Shown: positions 34,295-44,443, numbered from the stretch's first letter. The stretch: 64,000 nucleotides of DNA from an uncultured Eubacteriales bacterium (GCA_944349855.1 CALVNS010000013.1:1-64000); one strand, 5' to 3'. Translations and numbers: made by a program. Notes: generated from the sequence alone by a model not told the origin.

Positions 34295-36493
34295 TCACCC
34301 ATCCGAGCCGTTTGCGCGCCCGTACAGGCTCCTGTACTTGCCGGGCGACATGCCCACCTCCGCCTTGAACATGCGCCCGAAGTTGGACGCGCGGCTGTAG
34401 CCGAGCCGGGAGGCGACCTCCTCCAGCGGAATCGTCTCGTCCGTCAGCAGCTCGAACGCGCGGATGAGCTTCTGCTGGTTGACGTAGGTCGAGAACGTCT
34501 GGTGGAACGTGCGCTTGAACAGGTGGCTGAACGCGGACTCGGACAGGCCGAACGCCTCGGAGGTCGTATAGATCGAAAAGTCCGGATCGAGCAGCCGCTC
34601 GTCGATGTAGAGCAGCACGTCCTGCGGCAGCTGGCGCTGGCGCGTCGCGTCCGGCCGGGGCATGCCCGCCATGACCGCCTCCGCCGCGCCGCGCAGCAGC
34701 GACTCCATCCGCCGGGCGTCGCCCACGCGCCCGCGCGCCAGCGGGTTGAGCTTCTCCAGCGTCTTGGCGTCCAGGCCGCCCTGCCCCTCCAGCGCCTCGC
34801 ACAGCATGCACAGCGCCTCGACCGTCAGGGCGCGCCGCTCGCCCAGGGAGCGGCGCTCATCACCCAGGCAGCCGCACAGGTTCGACACGGCCAGGCGCAG
34901 CCACTCCGCCTGGCAGGCGCTCAGGCTGTCGGCCAGCTCGTCCAGCGCGTGCGCGCCAAAGGAGGTCTCGGCGGCCGTCTCCAGCCGCGGGTCGTCCACG
35001 CAGACGAGCGCGCCCCCGTCCAGCTGGCGCAGCGCGTGCAGCTTCTGCAGCAGCTGCGCGTAGAGATCCGGCAGCTCGCGCCACTGGCGGCAAAGCGGCG
35101 CATGGCAGATGCGTCCGTCTCCGGCCGCTGCGCCCAGGCAGCGCAGCGCCTCCTCCTGCGTCGCGTCCGCGCCGCACACGGCCAGCAGCACGTCGTACCC
35201 GCCCAGGGCCGTCTGGCGGAAGCGGAACAGCCGCTCCGCCCCCTCGCCCGCGCGCGGCGCGTCCTCCGCGCCGGGCAGACACAGCGCCAGCAGGCAGGCG
35301 CAGGGCCTGGAGAACGGCTCCATCTTCTCCATGCGCTCGGCCATGGCCTCGCGCTCGCCCGGCGCGCTGGCCAGGAAGCGCTGCACGATCGCGTCCTCGA
35401 GCAGGGCGCGGGACTGGCGCATGTCCTCCGTCAGCGCCGCATTCACGCTGATGAGACTGTGGAAGCGCTCCTGCAGCAGCTCGCTGTCGCGTCCCTTGGC
35501 GCGCAGATCCACGCCGACGCTGCTGGCCAGCTGCCGCACGGGCTGGTAGTTCCACCGGGAGAGCAGCAGCGCCGCCAGGAGCGCCACGCCGCAGGCGGCC
35601 GCCAGGAACAGCAGCGCCGTCAGCCGCAGGCCCTGCAGCTCGGCGTACAGGGCGTCCGGCCCGCACAGCACGCCGTAATGGACGCCGTACAGATCCGAGG
35701 CCGCCATGTACAGCGCGCGGCCGTCCTCCAGGCGCACGACCTCGCCCGCGGCGGCGGCGGCGAGCGCCGCGCCCTCCAGCGCGCCGGTCTGTCCGTCGTC
35801 CGTGGAGAAGAGGATCTGCTCGCCGTCGGCGATGAAGAGCGTCTCGTCCTCCCAGGAGCGCTTCAGCTCCTCGGCGATGTCGCTGGCCTTGAGGAGCACC
35901 AGCACCGTCCCGTAGGGCCGGCTGCCGCTGGCGACGGTGATGGAAAAGGGCAGCACCGCAATCCGGCTGGCCTGCGCCGACTGGCGCAGGGTGTCCGCGG
36001 GGTACAGCGTCAGCCGCCGGCTCTGCGGCGGCGTCAGCGCGTCCAGCAGCGCCTGGTGATCCATCCCGTCCAGCATCCAGACCGTCTCTCCAAAGCTCTC
36101 CAGCGCCACCATGCCGCTGCCGCAGACGATCCACTCCATGCCCTGCACGTAGTAAAACGTCATGTACACGTCGTTGAGCATGGAGTTGAACAGCTTCACC
36201 ATCTCGCTGGCCTCGTACAGCGCCATGCCTCCCCCGCTGAGCGCGTAGGGGCGAAGCGTATCCTCCTTCTCGATCATCAGGGCCGCCTGATAGACCTGAT
36301 CCAGCAGCTTGTCCATCGCCTGCACGGTCTGCGCCAGCGCGTTGGCGCGCCGCTGCTCGACGCGCTCGTAGACGGAGCGAAGCTCCTGGGGGTAGAACAG
36401 GCAGAAGGCCGTCCCCATGCTCAGCAGCGCCATGACGACCAGGGAGGCGAGCGCCCGGAAGTAAATGGACTGCCTGCGCCCGCCTCCGATCAT
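34295..36493 (-). CDS. membrane-bound AraC regulator with extracellular sensor (YesN-like)
   Basis: A 732-residue protein. Membrane helices at about 11-33 and 293-312 enclose an extracellular domain; the C-terminal AraC domain spans about 625-725 (SEAFGLSESAFSHLFKRTFH and SRASNFGRMFKAEVGMSPGKYR). It is divergent from the second importer operon and most likely its activator. RBS AGGAGGAGG. It is a paralogue in design, though not closely similar in sequence, to the regulator at 25192. Confidence 0.88.
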   Translation of the reverse strand: MIGGGRRQSIYFRALASLVVMALLSMGTAFCLFYPQELRSVYERVEQRRANALAQTVQAMDKLLDQVYQAALMIEKEDTLRPYALSGGGMALYEASEMVKLFNSMLNDVYMTFYYVQGMEWIVCGSGMVALESFGETVWMLDGMDHQALLDALTPPQSRRLTLYPADTLRQSAQASRIAVLPFSITVASGSRPYGTVLVLLKASDIAEELKRSWEDETLFIADGEQILFSTDDGQTGALEGAALAAAAAGEVVRLEDGRALYMAASDLYGVHYGVLCGPDALYAELQGLRLTALLFLAAACGVALLAALLLSRWNYQPVRQLASSVGVDLRAKGRDSELLQERFHSLISVNAALTEDMRQSRALLEDAIVQRFLASAPGEREAMAERMEKMEPFSRPCACLLALCLPGAEDAPRAGEGAERLFRFRQTALGGYDVLLAVCGADATQEEALRCLGAAAGDGRICHAPLCRQWRELPDLYAQLLQKLHALRQLDGGALVCVDDPRLETAAETSFGAHALDELADSLSACQAEWLRLAVSNLCGCLGDERRSLGERRALTVEALCMLCEALEGQGGLDAKTLEKLNPLARGRVGDARRMESLLRGAAEAVMAGMPRPDATRQRQLPQDVLLYIDERLLDPDFSIYTTSEAFGLSESAFSHLFKRTFHQTFSTYVNQQKLIRAFELLTDETIPLEEVASRLGYSRASNFGRMFKAEVGMSPGKYRSLYGRANGSDG

Positions 36494-36537
36494 CGGCCCC
36501 GCCTCCTCCTGTTTGTAGAAAATCGCCAGATTCTTTG

Positions 36538-36566
36538 ATTATATATCGTACCTCCCCCCACGTCAA
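36538..36566 (-). promoter_or_regulatory. promoter of the second membrane AraC regulator
   Basis: On the minus strand TTGACG (36561-36566), 17 bases, TATAAT (36538-36543). Confidence 0.8.
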
Positions 36567-36679
36567 TATGGGCGGCCTGCTCAATAAATGTGAGCCGAAG
36601 TCAAACATTCAATTTTTGATTTCTTGCCGATTTTTTGTGCGGAAAAGAGGTTTTCATATGCGATTTCACGCATTGAGCC

Positions 36680-36708
36680 TTTACGAATTCAGCTACTTCG
36701 CATAAAAT
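36680..36708 (+). promoter_or_regulatory. promoter of the second importer operon
   Basis: TTTACG (36680-36685), 17 bases, TAAAAT (36703-36708), about 80 bases before the first permease. The rest of the AT-rich region 36494-36788 probably carries activator sites but I see no clear repeat. Confidence 0.55.
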
Positions 36709-36788
36709 GGGCTCAGCATTCAGGACGGCACGCATCGCAGGCGCACCCTCCGGCGCGCCCGCCGCGCCCCACAGAAAGGATTGATTTC

Positions 36789-37745
36789 ATGTCCTCTTCC
36801 CTGCGCGCGCCGGTTCTCCGGCCCCGAAAGTCCTTCGGGCAGAGGCTCCGCCTCGACCTGTCCCGGCACTGGGCGCTCTACCTGCTGGTGGCGCCGGCCG
36901 TGGCGGTGATTGCGGTCTTCTCCTACGCGCCCATGTACGGCGTCGTCATTGCCTTCAAGAACTTCCGGCCGGCGTTCGGCATTCTGGACAGCCCATGGGT
37001 GGGCCTTCGCAACTTCGAGCGCTTCTTCTCCTCCTATCAGTTTACGAACATCCTGACCAACACGCTGGGCATCAGCCTGTACTCCATCGCGGCGTGCTTC
37101 CCGGCGCCGGTCATCCTGGCGCTGATGATGAACCAGGTGCGCAACAAGGGCCGCCAGCGGGCGATCCAGACGATCACGTACATGCCGCACTTCATCTCCG
37201 TCATCGTCGTGTCCGGCATGATCCTGACCTTTCTGAACGTCAACACGGGCCTGTACGGCCACCTGATGCGCGCGCTGGGCGTCGCGCAGCCGACGGATCT
37301 GCTGGCCAGCAAGAACCTGTTCAGCACCATCTACGTGCTCTCCGACGTGTGGCAGCACACGGGCTGGGACAGCATCATCTACATGGCGGCGCTCTCGGCC
37401 ATCGACCCCTCGCTGTACGAGGCGGCCAAGGTGGACGGCGCCAGCGAGTGGGACAAGATCCTGCACATCGAGATCCCCGCGCTCGTGCCCACGATGGTCA
37501 TCCTGCTGATCCTGCGCGCCGGCGGCCTGATGAACGTCGGGTTCGACAAGGTGTTCCTGCTGCAGAACGGCCTGAACCTGGACCGCTCGGAGGTCATCTC
37601 GACCTACGTGTACAAGGTCGGCCTGATCAACCAGCAGTACAGCTTCTCGGCGGCGGTCAACCTGTTCAACACGGTGGTCAACTTCGCCATGCTCGCGCTC
37701 GTCAATCAGATTGCGCGCCGCGTCGGCGAGACCAGCCTGTGGTAA
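36789..37745 (+). CDS. sugar ABC transporter permease (LplB type)
   Basis: A 318-residue permease with six predicted helices, docking loop SLYEAAKVDGASEWDKILH and C-terminal RRVGETSLW. ATG at 36789 follows AGAAAGGA. It is first in an operon with a second permease, binding protein and two sugar-metabolism genes. Confidence 0.9.
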   Translation: MSSSLRAPVLRPRKSFGQRLRLDLSRHWALYLLVAPAVAVIAVFSYAPMYGVVIAFKNFRPAFGILDSPWVGLRNFERFFSSYQFTNILTNTLGISLYSIAACFPAPVILALMMNQVRNKGRQRAIQTITYMPHFISVIVVSGMILTFLNVNTGLYGHLMRALGVAQPTDLLASKNLFSTIYVLSDVWQHTGWDSIIYMAALSAIDPSLYEAAKVDGASEWDKILHIEIPALVPTMVILLILRAGGLMNVGFDKVFLLQNGLNLDRSEVISTYVYKVGLINQQYSFSAAVNLFNTVVNFAMLALVNQIARRVGETSLW

Positions 37746-37759
37746 AGGAGGCGTTTCCC

Positions 37760-38653
37760 GTGAAAATTCAACAGTCCAGGGCGGACCGGGCCATCCACGC
37801 GCTGATCTCGCTGGCGCTGGCGCTGATCGTGCTCGTGACGGTCTATCCGATCTACTTTGTCATCATCGCCTCCGTGAGCGACTCCAGCGCCGTCGCCAAC
37901 GGCCAGGTCTGGCTCTATCCCAGGGAGCTGTACCTGGAGGGCTACAAGCGCATCTTCGAGTATGGCGACCTGTGGCGCGGCTACCGGAACACCATCTTCT
38001 ACGCGGCCGGCGGCACGGCGCTCTCCCTGCTGGTGACCATCAGCGGCGCCTACGTCATGTCGCGCCGGGAGTGCATGCTCAACCGCCCGCTCATGGTCTA
38101 CTTCACCATTCCGATGTTCTTCTCCGGCGGCCTGATCCCCACCTACCTGCTGATCAGCTCTCTGGGGCTGCTGAACAATCCGCTGGTGCTCATCCTGCCG
38201 GGATGCTTTGGCATCTACAACATGATCATCGCGCGCACGTTCTTCCAAAGCTCCATCCCCGGCGAGCTGCGCGACGCGGCGTTCATCGACGGGTGCGGCG
38301 AATGCGGCTTCTTCGTGCGCATCGCGCTGCCGCTGTCCAAGGCGATCATCTCCGTCATCGGCCTGTATGTGGCCGTGGCCATCTGGAACGACTACTTCTC
38401 CGCGCTCATCTACATCACGGACCGCGAGTACATCCCGCTGCAGCTCGTGCTGCGCGAGATCCTCATCAGCAACTCGTTCGACACCCGCTCCGCCGGCGGC
38501 GGCATCACCAACTCCGCCCTGGAGCAGCAGCGCCTGCGCGACCTGGTCAAGTACTGCGTGATGGTCGTCTCGACGCTGCCCGTCATCTGTATTTATCCGT
38601 TCATCCAAAAATACTTTGAAAAGGGGGTCATGATCGGTTCCATCAAGGGATAA
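37760..38653 (+). CDS. sugar ABC transporter permease (YtcP/AraQ type)
   Basis: A 297-residue permease, six predicted helices, docking loop GELRDAAFIDGCGECGFFVR and the subfamily end KGVMIGSIKG. The start is a GTG at 37760 with AAAGGAGG upstream. It begins 14 bases after the first permease. Confidence 0.9.
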   Translation: MKIQQSRADRAIHALISLALALIVLVTVYPIYFVIIASVSDSSAVANGQVWLYPRELYLEGYKRIFEYGDLWRGYRNTIFYAAGGTALSLLVTISGAYVMSRRECMLNRPLMVYFTIPMFFSGGLIPTYLLISSLGLLNNPLVLILPGCFGIYNMIIARTFFQSSIPGELRDAAFIDGCGECGFFVRIALPLSKAIISVIGLYVAVAIWNDYFSALIYITDREYIPLQLVLREILISNSFDTRSAGGGITNSALEQQRLRDLVKYCVMVVSTLPVICIYPFIQKYFEKGVMIGSIKG

Positions 38654-38699
38654 ACGGATGGATGGTCTCAAGCGACATCAACAAGGAGGTTTTCTTCGC

Positions 38700-40235
38700 A
38701 TGAAAAAGAACAGACTGATCGCCCTGGCGCTGTGCGCGGTTCTGCTGCTGAGCCTGACCGTCTCCTTCGCCGCGGCCGAGGAGGACGTGCCCACCTTCCG
38801 CATCATCGTCAGCGCCAACGTCAACACGGACGACCTGAACGAAAACGAGTTCCTCAAGGATCTGGCGGAGCAGGCCGGCGTGCGCATCGAGTACGAATGC
38901 GTATACACCGACTGGGATACCCGCAAGTCCGTGCTGCTCACCAGCGGCGACCTGCCCGACGCCTTCATCGGCTGGAACGTGCTCTCCAACAGCGAGGTGA
39001 GCTACAACCTGCCGCTGTTCGCCAACCTGGGCGAGCTGATCTCCGAGGAGGCGACGCCCAATCTCTACGCCGCGCTGGAGAGCGATCCCACCTACCGCGA
39101 CGCCTGCTCCGACCTGGACGGCAACATCTACTACCTGAGCGACCGCATGCCCTTCCGCCCGTCGACCTACGCGTCCTTCCTCATCAACAAGACCTGGCTG
39201 GACAAGCTGGGCCTGGAGGTGCCTGAGACGCTCGAGGAGCTGGAGGAGGTGCTCATCGCCTTCCGCGATCGGGATCCCAACGGCAACGGCGAGCAGGACG
39301 AGCTGCCCCTCTACATGAACCTGTCCGGCGACGAGGCGTGGTCCATCGCCGCGTTCATGGGCGCGTTCGGCTGCTCCGGCAGCATCACGAACTACTTTGC
39401 GCTGGACGGCGACACCGTCGTCTACCAGCCGCTGACCGAGAACTTCAAGGAGTTCATGACCTGGATCGCGCACCTGCGGGAGGAGAACCTGATGCCCGCA
39501 GAGCTGGCGACCGTGGACGACAGCCAGTTCAACGCGCGCCTGTCCAACGAGACGCCCATCGTCGGCATGACCACCCTGTGGGACAAGTCCCCGATCGGCG
39601 CCGCCTACCAGGATGAGTACATCGCCATCGCGCCGATGGCCGGCCCCAACGGCGACCGCGGCGTCGCCTCCAACATCGCCATCTCCGCCTACGACTGCGT
39701 GCCCAAGTTCGTCATGAGCGCCGACTGCGAGAACAAGGAAGCCCTCATGCGCTTCATCGACCTGTGCTTCATCCCCGAGAACGGGGTGCAGTGCTTCTAC
39801 GGCCCGATCGGCACCGTGCTGGAGGAGACCGAGGACGGCCTGATCATGGTCGATCCGCCGGAAGGCATGACCTGGAACAGCTGGAAGTACAAGTACGCCG
39901 TCAACGGCGGCTGGCCGGTGCTGGGCGACGAGAACTTTGAGGCGCTCTTCGCCGAGGTGCCCGAGTCCGACAGCGCCAAGCTGGAGATGGTGGCCGTCAA
40001 CGAGCCCTACCAGAACACCAACACGCTGCCCAAGCTCAAGTTCACCCCGGAGGAGACCGACGAGCTGTCCATCGTCCAGACCGACGTGGACACCTACGTG
40101 ACCAAGAAGATGACCGAGTGGTTCGCCAACGGCGGCGTTGAGGAGGAATGGGACACCTACCTCCAGGAGCTGCACAACATGGGTGTGGACACCTATGTCA
40201 GCATCTATCAGGCCGCCTACGACCGCCAGAAGTAA
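38700..40235 (+). CDS. extracellular sugar-binding protein (YtcQ/LipO type)
   Basis: A 511-residue binding protein with a signal peptide (about 1-23, LALCAVLLLSLTVSFAAA). It has no convincing lipobox: the only early Cys (C12) is followed by a long hydrophobic run, so anchoring is uncertain. The body has the VLLTSGDLPDAFIGW and KLKFTPEE patterns of this group. RBS CAAGGAGG. Substrate is probably the sugar processed by the two downstream enzymes. Confidence 0.85.
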   Translation: MKKNRLIALALCAVLLLSLTVSFAAAEEDVPTFRIIVSANVNTDDLNENEFLKDLAEQAGVRIEYECVYTDWDTRKSVLLTSGDLPDAFIGWNVLSNSEVSYNLPLFANLGELISEEATPNLYAALESDPTYRDACSDLDGNIYYLSDRMPFRPSTYASFLINKTWLDKLGLEVPETLEELEEVLIAFRDRDPNGNGEQDELPLYMNLSGDEAWSIAAFMGAFGCSGSITNYFALDGDTVVYQPLTENFKEFMTWIAHLREENLMPAELATVDDSQFNARLSNETPIVGMTTLWDKSPIGAAYQDEYIAIAPMAGPNGDRGVASNIAISAYDCVPKFVMSADCENKEALMRFIDLCFIPENGVQCFYGPIGTVLEETEDGLIMVDPPEGMTWNSWKYKYAVNGGWPVLGDENFEALFAEVPESDSAKLEMVAVNEPYQNTNTLPKLKFTPEETDELSIVQTDVDTYVTKKMTEWFANGGVEEEWDTYLQELHNMGVDTYVSIYQAAYDRQK

Positions 40236-40248
40236 GCCCCGCTTCACG

Positions 40249-40280
40249 GCGCCCTGCGCGAGCGCGCAGGGCGCTTTCTC
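40249..40280 (+). terminator. stem-loop with short U-run after the binding-protein gene
   Basis: GCGCCCTGCGC, 4-base loop, complement, then TTTCTC. Probably a partial terminator that lowers expression of the two enzyme genes relative to the binding protein. Confidence 0.6.
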
Positions 40281-40328
40281 TCGGCAGACGCTGAAAGGAC
40301 GCAAAAGACGGAAAGGATCTTGCGATAT

Positions 40329-41210
40329 ATGGACATCCGCATCGGCACCATCGTCAACGCCAAGCCCGCGCTCGACCTGATTCCCCTGCTGGCCGCGCAC
40401 GGCTTCGAATGCTTTGAAATCACCTTCGGAGAGTCCACCGCCGCCTTCGACCTGCCCGACATGGCCGCCCGCGTGCAGGACGCGCTGGCCGAGAGCGGCG
40501 CGGGCATCTCCAGCCTGGGCGTGTACGCCAACGTGCTGGACGGCACGGGCATCCACGCGGACGCCCTGCGCAGCCTGCAGGAGGCCGTCGACTGCGCGCA
40601 CCTGTTCGGCTGCGGCATTGTCAGCTGCTTTGCGGGCCGCGTGCCCGGCGCGTCCGTGGAGGACTCGCTGCCGCGCTTCAAGGAGGTCTTTACGCCCCTG
40701 GTGCGCCGCGCGGCGGACCGCGGCGTGCGCATCGTGCTGGAGAACTGCTCCATGGGCGACAGCTGGCGCAGCGGCGGCTGGAACATTGCGATCAACCCCA
40801 CCGCGTGGGAGATGCTCTTCAACGAAGTGCCGGACGAGGCGCTGGGCCTGGAGTGGGAGCCCGCGCACCAGCTGACCGCGCTGATCGATCCCATCCCGCA
40901 GCTGCGCAAGTGGGCCGGCCGCGTCTATCACGTGCATGGCAAGGACGCCACCATCGCCTGGGACGTCATCCGCGAGTGCGGCATCAACAACCGGGTGCCC
41001 TACCGCTGGGACCGCACGCCCGGCTTTGGCGACACGAACTGGAACGACGTGCTCACCATCCTGCGCATGAACGGCTACCGGGGCGACGTGGACATTGAAG
41101 GCTATCACGACCCGGTCTACAGCAACGCGCAGTGGGAGTGGACCTCGCAGCTGCGCGCGCTCACCTACCTCAAGCAGTGCCGCGGCGGCGAACGGGAGCT
41201 GCGCCTGTAA
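40329..41210 (+). CDS. sugar phosphate isomerase/epimerase-like TIM barrel
   Basis: A 293-residue protein of the xylose isomerase-like TIM barrel family (AP endonuclease 2 fold). Likely metal ligands are in VLENCSMG, LEWEPAH, VYHVHGKDA and VDIEGYHD. Family members interconvert keto and aldo sugars or act in inositol breakdown. The ATG at 40329 is 11 bases from AAAGGA; a TTG at 40320 is the alternative. It is coupled to a Gfo/Idh/MocA dehydrogenase 40 bases later. Confidence 0.82.
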   Translation: MDIRIGTIVNAKPALDLIPLLAAHGFECFEITFGESTAAFDLPDMAARVQDALAESGAGISSLGVYANVLDGTGIHADALRSLQEAVDCAHLFGCGIVSCFAGRVPGASVEDSLPRFKEVFTPLVRRAADRGVRIVLENCSMGDSWRSGGWNIAINPTAWEMLFNEVPDEALGLEWEPAHQLTALIDPIPQLRKWAGRVYHVHGKDATIAWDVIRECGINNRVPYRWDRTPGFGDTNWNDVLTILRMNGYRGDVDIEGYHDPVYSNAQWEWTSQLRALTYLKQCRGGERELRL

Positions 41211-41250
41211 GGCCTGCGGCATGCATGCACATGTGAAAGGACGGTTCATC

Positions 41251-42315
41251 ATGGAAAAGCTGAACATCGCCGTCATCGGCTGCGGCAACATCTTCCGCTG
41301 CGCCCACCTGCCCGCCTATCGGGCGATGCAGGAGGTGCGCGTGGTCGCCCTGTGCGACATCCTGCCCGAGCGCACGCAGCGCTACGCGCCCGAATTTCCG
41401 GACGCGCAGTGCTACACGGACTACGAGCAGATCCTGCGCCGTGCGGACGTCGACGCCGTGGACATCTGCACGCCCAACGACCTGCACGCGCCCATCGCCT
41501 GCGCCGCGCTGCGCGCGGGCAAGCACGTGTTCTGCGAAAAGCCGGACGCCATCTCGCCCGAGCTGGCACAGCAGATGCAGCAGACCGCCCAGGCCTGCGG
41601 CCGGACGCTGATGGTCATGCGCAACAACCGCTTTGTGCCCGCCTCCCGCTTTGCGCGCGACTACATCCAGTCCGGCGCGGCCGGCGACATCTACGCCGCA
41701 CACTGCGCCTGGCAGCGCCGCCGCGGCATCCCCGGCAAGGGCGGCTGGTTCACCACCAAGGCGCGCTCCGGCGGCGGCCCGCTCATCGATCTGGGCGTGC
41801 ACATGATCGACCTGGCGCTGTGGCTGATGGGCAATCCCAAGCCCGTCTCCGTCACCGGCTGCACCTACTCGAAGTTTGCAGACAACACGCTGGCCGACAG
41901 CGACAACGCCGCCTTCGGCGACGCGCAGGAGGCGGGCTCCTACGACGTGGAGGACCTGGCAATGGGCTTTGTGCGCCTGGACAATGGCGCCTGCCTGACG
42001 ATCGAGTTCTCCTGGGCGTCCAACGTCGAGCGCGAGCGCCGCTTCGTCGAGCTGTATGGCACGAAGGCGGGCCTCAAGTGGGAGGACGATGCGCTCTATC
42101 TCTTTGAAGAGCGCAACGACGCGCTGGTGGATGCCAGGCCCTGCCTGCCCAGGGTCCCCGGCAATTACGGCCACGAGCAGAACCTGCGCAACTTCGCGGA
42201 CGTGCTGCTGCACGGCGCGCAGCCGTGCTACGTGCCCCAGCAGGGCGTGGACATGGTGCGCCTGCTGTGCGCGCTGTATGAGAGCGCGAGAACGGGCCGC
42301 GAGGTGCGGCTGTAA
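41251..42315 (+). CDS. Gfo/Idh/MocA family oxidoreductase
   Basis: A 354-residue NAD(P)-dependent dehydrogenase. Rossmann motif VIGCGNIFRCAHLPAY at the N terminus, the family EKP catalytic motif CEKPDA, and a C-terminal alpha/beta domain with DLGVHMIDLALWLMG. These enzymes oxidise sugars or inositols at a ring carbon. With the isomerase and importer it suggests catabolism of an inositol, uronic acid or rare sugar. RBS GAAAGGA. Confidence 0.88.
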   Translation: MEKLNIAVIGCGNIFRCAHLPAYRAMQEVRVVALCDILPERTQRYAPEFPDAQCYTDYEQILRRADVDAVDICTPNDLHAPIACAALRAGKHVFCEKPDAISPELAQQMQQTAQACGRTLMVMRNNRFVPASRFARDYIQSGAAGDIYAAHCAWQRRRGIPGKGGWFTTKARSGGGPLIDLGVHMIDLALWLMGNPKPVSVTGCTYSKFADNTLADSDNAAFGDAQEAGSYDVEDLAMGFVRLDNGACLTIEFSWASNVERERRFVELYGTKAGLKWEDDALYLFEERNDALVDARPCLPRVPGNYGHEQNLRNFADVLLHGAQPCYVPQQGVDMVRLLCALYESARTGREVRL

Positions 42316-42329
42316 CGTCCCCCTGCGAC

Positions 42330-42372
42330 AAAAGCGCCGGCCGTCCCTTGCGGGAACGGCCGGCGCCCTTTT
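42330..42372. terminator. bidirectional terminator between convergent operons
   Basis: GCGCCGGCCGT and its complement (42334-42344, 42356-42366), with AAAA before and TTTT after, so it works on both strands. Confidence 0.88.
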
Positions 42373-42377
42373 GTCGC

Positions 42378-44354
42378 TCACTTCAAATGTCCGTCAAACC
42401 AGTCGGTGATCTCCTGCAGCCGGCGCGCGCGGTGCTTGGGCTTGCCGCTGCGGGAGAGCTCGTGGTTCTCGCCGCGGAACATGCACAGCCGCGCCTCGCA
42501 GCCGTGGTACTTGAGCGCCGTGAACATCTGCAGGCCCTCGGCCAGGCAGCAGCGGTAATCCTCGTCGGAGTGGATGAACAGCGTAGGCGTCTTGCACCGG
42601 TCCGCATACTTGAGCGGCGAGTGCCACCACATCTTCTCATGGTTCTCCCACGGCGTGCTCAGCTGCTGGTCCGTGTTGAAGTAATAGCCGATGTCCGTCA
42701 TGTTCGTCTTGGAGATCCAGTTGGCGATCGACCGCTGCGACGCCGCCGCCGCGAACCGGTCGGTGTGCCCGATGATCCAGTTGGTCATGAACCCGCCATA
42801 GCTGCCGCCCGTCACGCCCAGGCGCGCCGCGTCCAGCTGCGGATAGCGCGCCAGCACCGCGTCGGTAAAGCGCATCAGGTCGTCATAGTCGATGGTGCCA
42901 TACTTGCCGCGGATGTCGGCAAACTCGTCCCCTCGCCCGTCGCCGCCGCGCGGGTTGCAGAAGAAGACGAAGTAGCCCTCGTTCGCCCACAGCTGCATCT
43001 CGTGGAAGAACACGCTGCCGAACGCGACCTTCGGCCCGCCGTGGATGTCCAGGATGCCCGGATAGCGCTTGGCGGGATCAAAGCCCACGGGCTTGAGCAC
43101 GAAGCCCTCGATCGTCACGCCGTCGGACTGCACCGTCAGCGCCTCCGGGGTCGAGAGCGTGCGCGTGGCCAGGAACCCGTCGTTCAGGTGCGTCAGCTGG
43201 CGCAGCGCGCCGTCCTCGCAGGCGTAGAGCTCCTGCAGGCCCAGGCCGCGCATGCCGCACAGCAGCACGCGCCCCTCGTGCACGTCGAAGCAGTCCACAG
43301 AGCCCTCGCCCTCGACGAGCACGTCCGCAGAGCCGTCCGCCTCCACGCGCAGCAGCACCGTATCCGTGTGGCGCACGACCGTATAGTAGAGGTATTCGCC
43401 CTCAAAGCGCAGGCTGTAGCCGCCGCCGTAGCGTGCGTCGGCGGAGACGTTGCCGCCCGGCTCCTCGTCGCGGTGGAAGCGGCGCACCGCCTCCCCGCCC
43501 GCAAACCCATAGAGCGTGGGGTTCTCGTTGAGGCCGTGGCGGGCCATGTCGGTGGCCAGGCACACCGGCTCGCCGCGCCAGTACGCCACGCGCTCGACCT
43601 CCAGCCGCCCGTCCGGCAGCAGGCAGGACGCCTCGCCGCCCGAAAGCGCCTGCTCGTACACCGCGCACGTCACCGCGCGCTTGCCCGTGGGCGTCGTCGC
43701 CGCGTACAGCACGCGCCCGCCCTCCACGTCAAAGCTGCGCACGTCCATCTCCGGCGCGGTCAGGAAGCGCGTCTGCCCGTCCGTGGGATTGCACAGCAGC
43801 AGGCGCGTGCGCTTCTTGTTGGTGAAGCCCTGGCCGTTCATCCAGAAGGGGATCTCGTCGATCACCTCGTAGTCGCGCTCCTGCTCCAGCGCCTTGAGCG
43901 CCTCCTCGCGCGCCGCGTCGTCCATGGCGCCAAAGTCCGGCCCGCCCAGCTTCCACTCGCAGGCCATCAGCAGGCGGCCGTCGTCCAGCCGCCGCACGCG
44001 CCGCACCCGGTAGGGCAGGCGCAGCCACTCCTGTGCCTCGCCGCCCGAAAGCGCGATGCGGTACAGCACCGTCATCGGCTCGCCGCGGTCCGCACGCCGG
44101 CGGTCGTCCTTGTCGCGCAGCGCCGGGAAGACGATGGCCTCCGGCCCGTCCCAGAAAAAGCCGGGGCCGTCCTGCGCGGTCAACTGGCGGCTCTCGCCGC
44201 TGGCCACATCCAGCACCCACAGCGCGCTCTTGTAGCCGTTGTCCTGTTCGCAGGCGCGCGTGACGACGTAGGCCGCGTGCGCGCCGTCCGGCGCAAAGGC
44301 GAGCTCGGACGCATAGCGGTAGTTCAAAAAGTCCTTCAGTTCCAGCTTTTGCAT
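42378..44354 (-). CDS. S9 family acyl aminoacyl/prolyl oligopeptidase
   Basis: A 658-residue serine peptidase: an N-terminal beta-propeller (about 1-380) and a C-terminal alpha/beta hydrolase domain with nucleophile motif GGSYGG, Asp in FIHSDEDYRC and His in GENHELSR. It cleaves short peptides in the cytoplasm; no signal peptide is seen. The ATG at 44354 follows GGAGG. It is the last gene of the third importer operon, 90 bases after the metallo-hydrolase. Confidence 0.88.
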   Translation of the reverse strand: MQKLELKDFLNYRYASELAFAPDGAHAAYVVTRACEQDNGYKSALWVLDVASGESRQLTAQDGPGFFWDGPEAIVFPALRDKDDRRRADRGEPMTVLYRIALSGGEAQEWLRLPYRVRRVRRLDDGRLLMACEWKLGGPDFGAMDDAAREEALKALEQERDYEVIDEIPFWMNGQGFTNKKRTRLLLCNPTDGQTRFLTAPEMDVRSFDVEGGRVLYAATTPTGKRAVTCAVYEQALSGGEASCLLPDGRLEVERVAYWRGEPVCLATDMARHGLNENPTLYGFAGGEAVRRFHRDEEPGGNVSADARYGGGYSLRFEGEYLYYTVVRHTDTVLLRVEADGSADVLVEGEGSVDCFDVHEGRVLLCGMRGLGLQELYACEDGALRQLTHLNDGFLATRTLSTPEALTVQSDGVTIEGFVLKPVGFDPAKRYPGILDIHGGPKVAFGSVFFHEMQLWANEGYFVFFCNPRGGDGRGDEFADIRGKYGTIDYDDLMRFTDAVLARYPQLDAARLGVTGGSYGGFMTNWIIGHTDRFAAAASQRSIANWISKTNMTDIGYYFNTDQQLSTPWENHEKMWWHSPLKYADRCKTPTLFIHSDEDYRCCLAEGLQMFTALKYHGCEARLCMFRGENHELSRSGKPKHRARRLQEITDWFDGHLK

Positions 44355-44443
44355 GGCGTTATCCTCCGTTTCGGGTGGTATCCATCGGTGTAATACGCCG
44401 CCGAGGCGGCGCTTTCCTGCCGGAGGACGTTTTTTTCGCCGCG

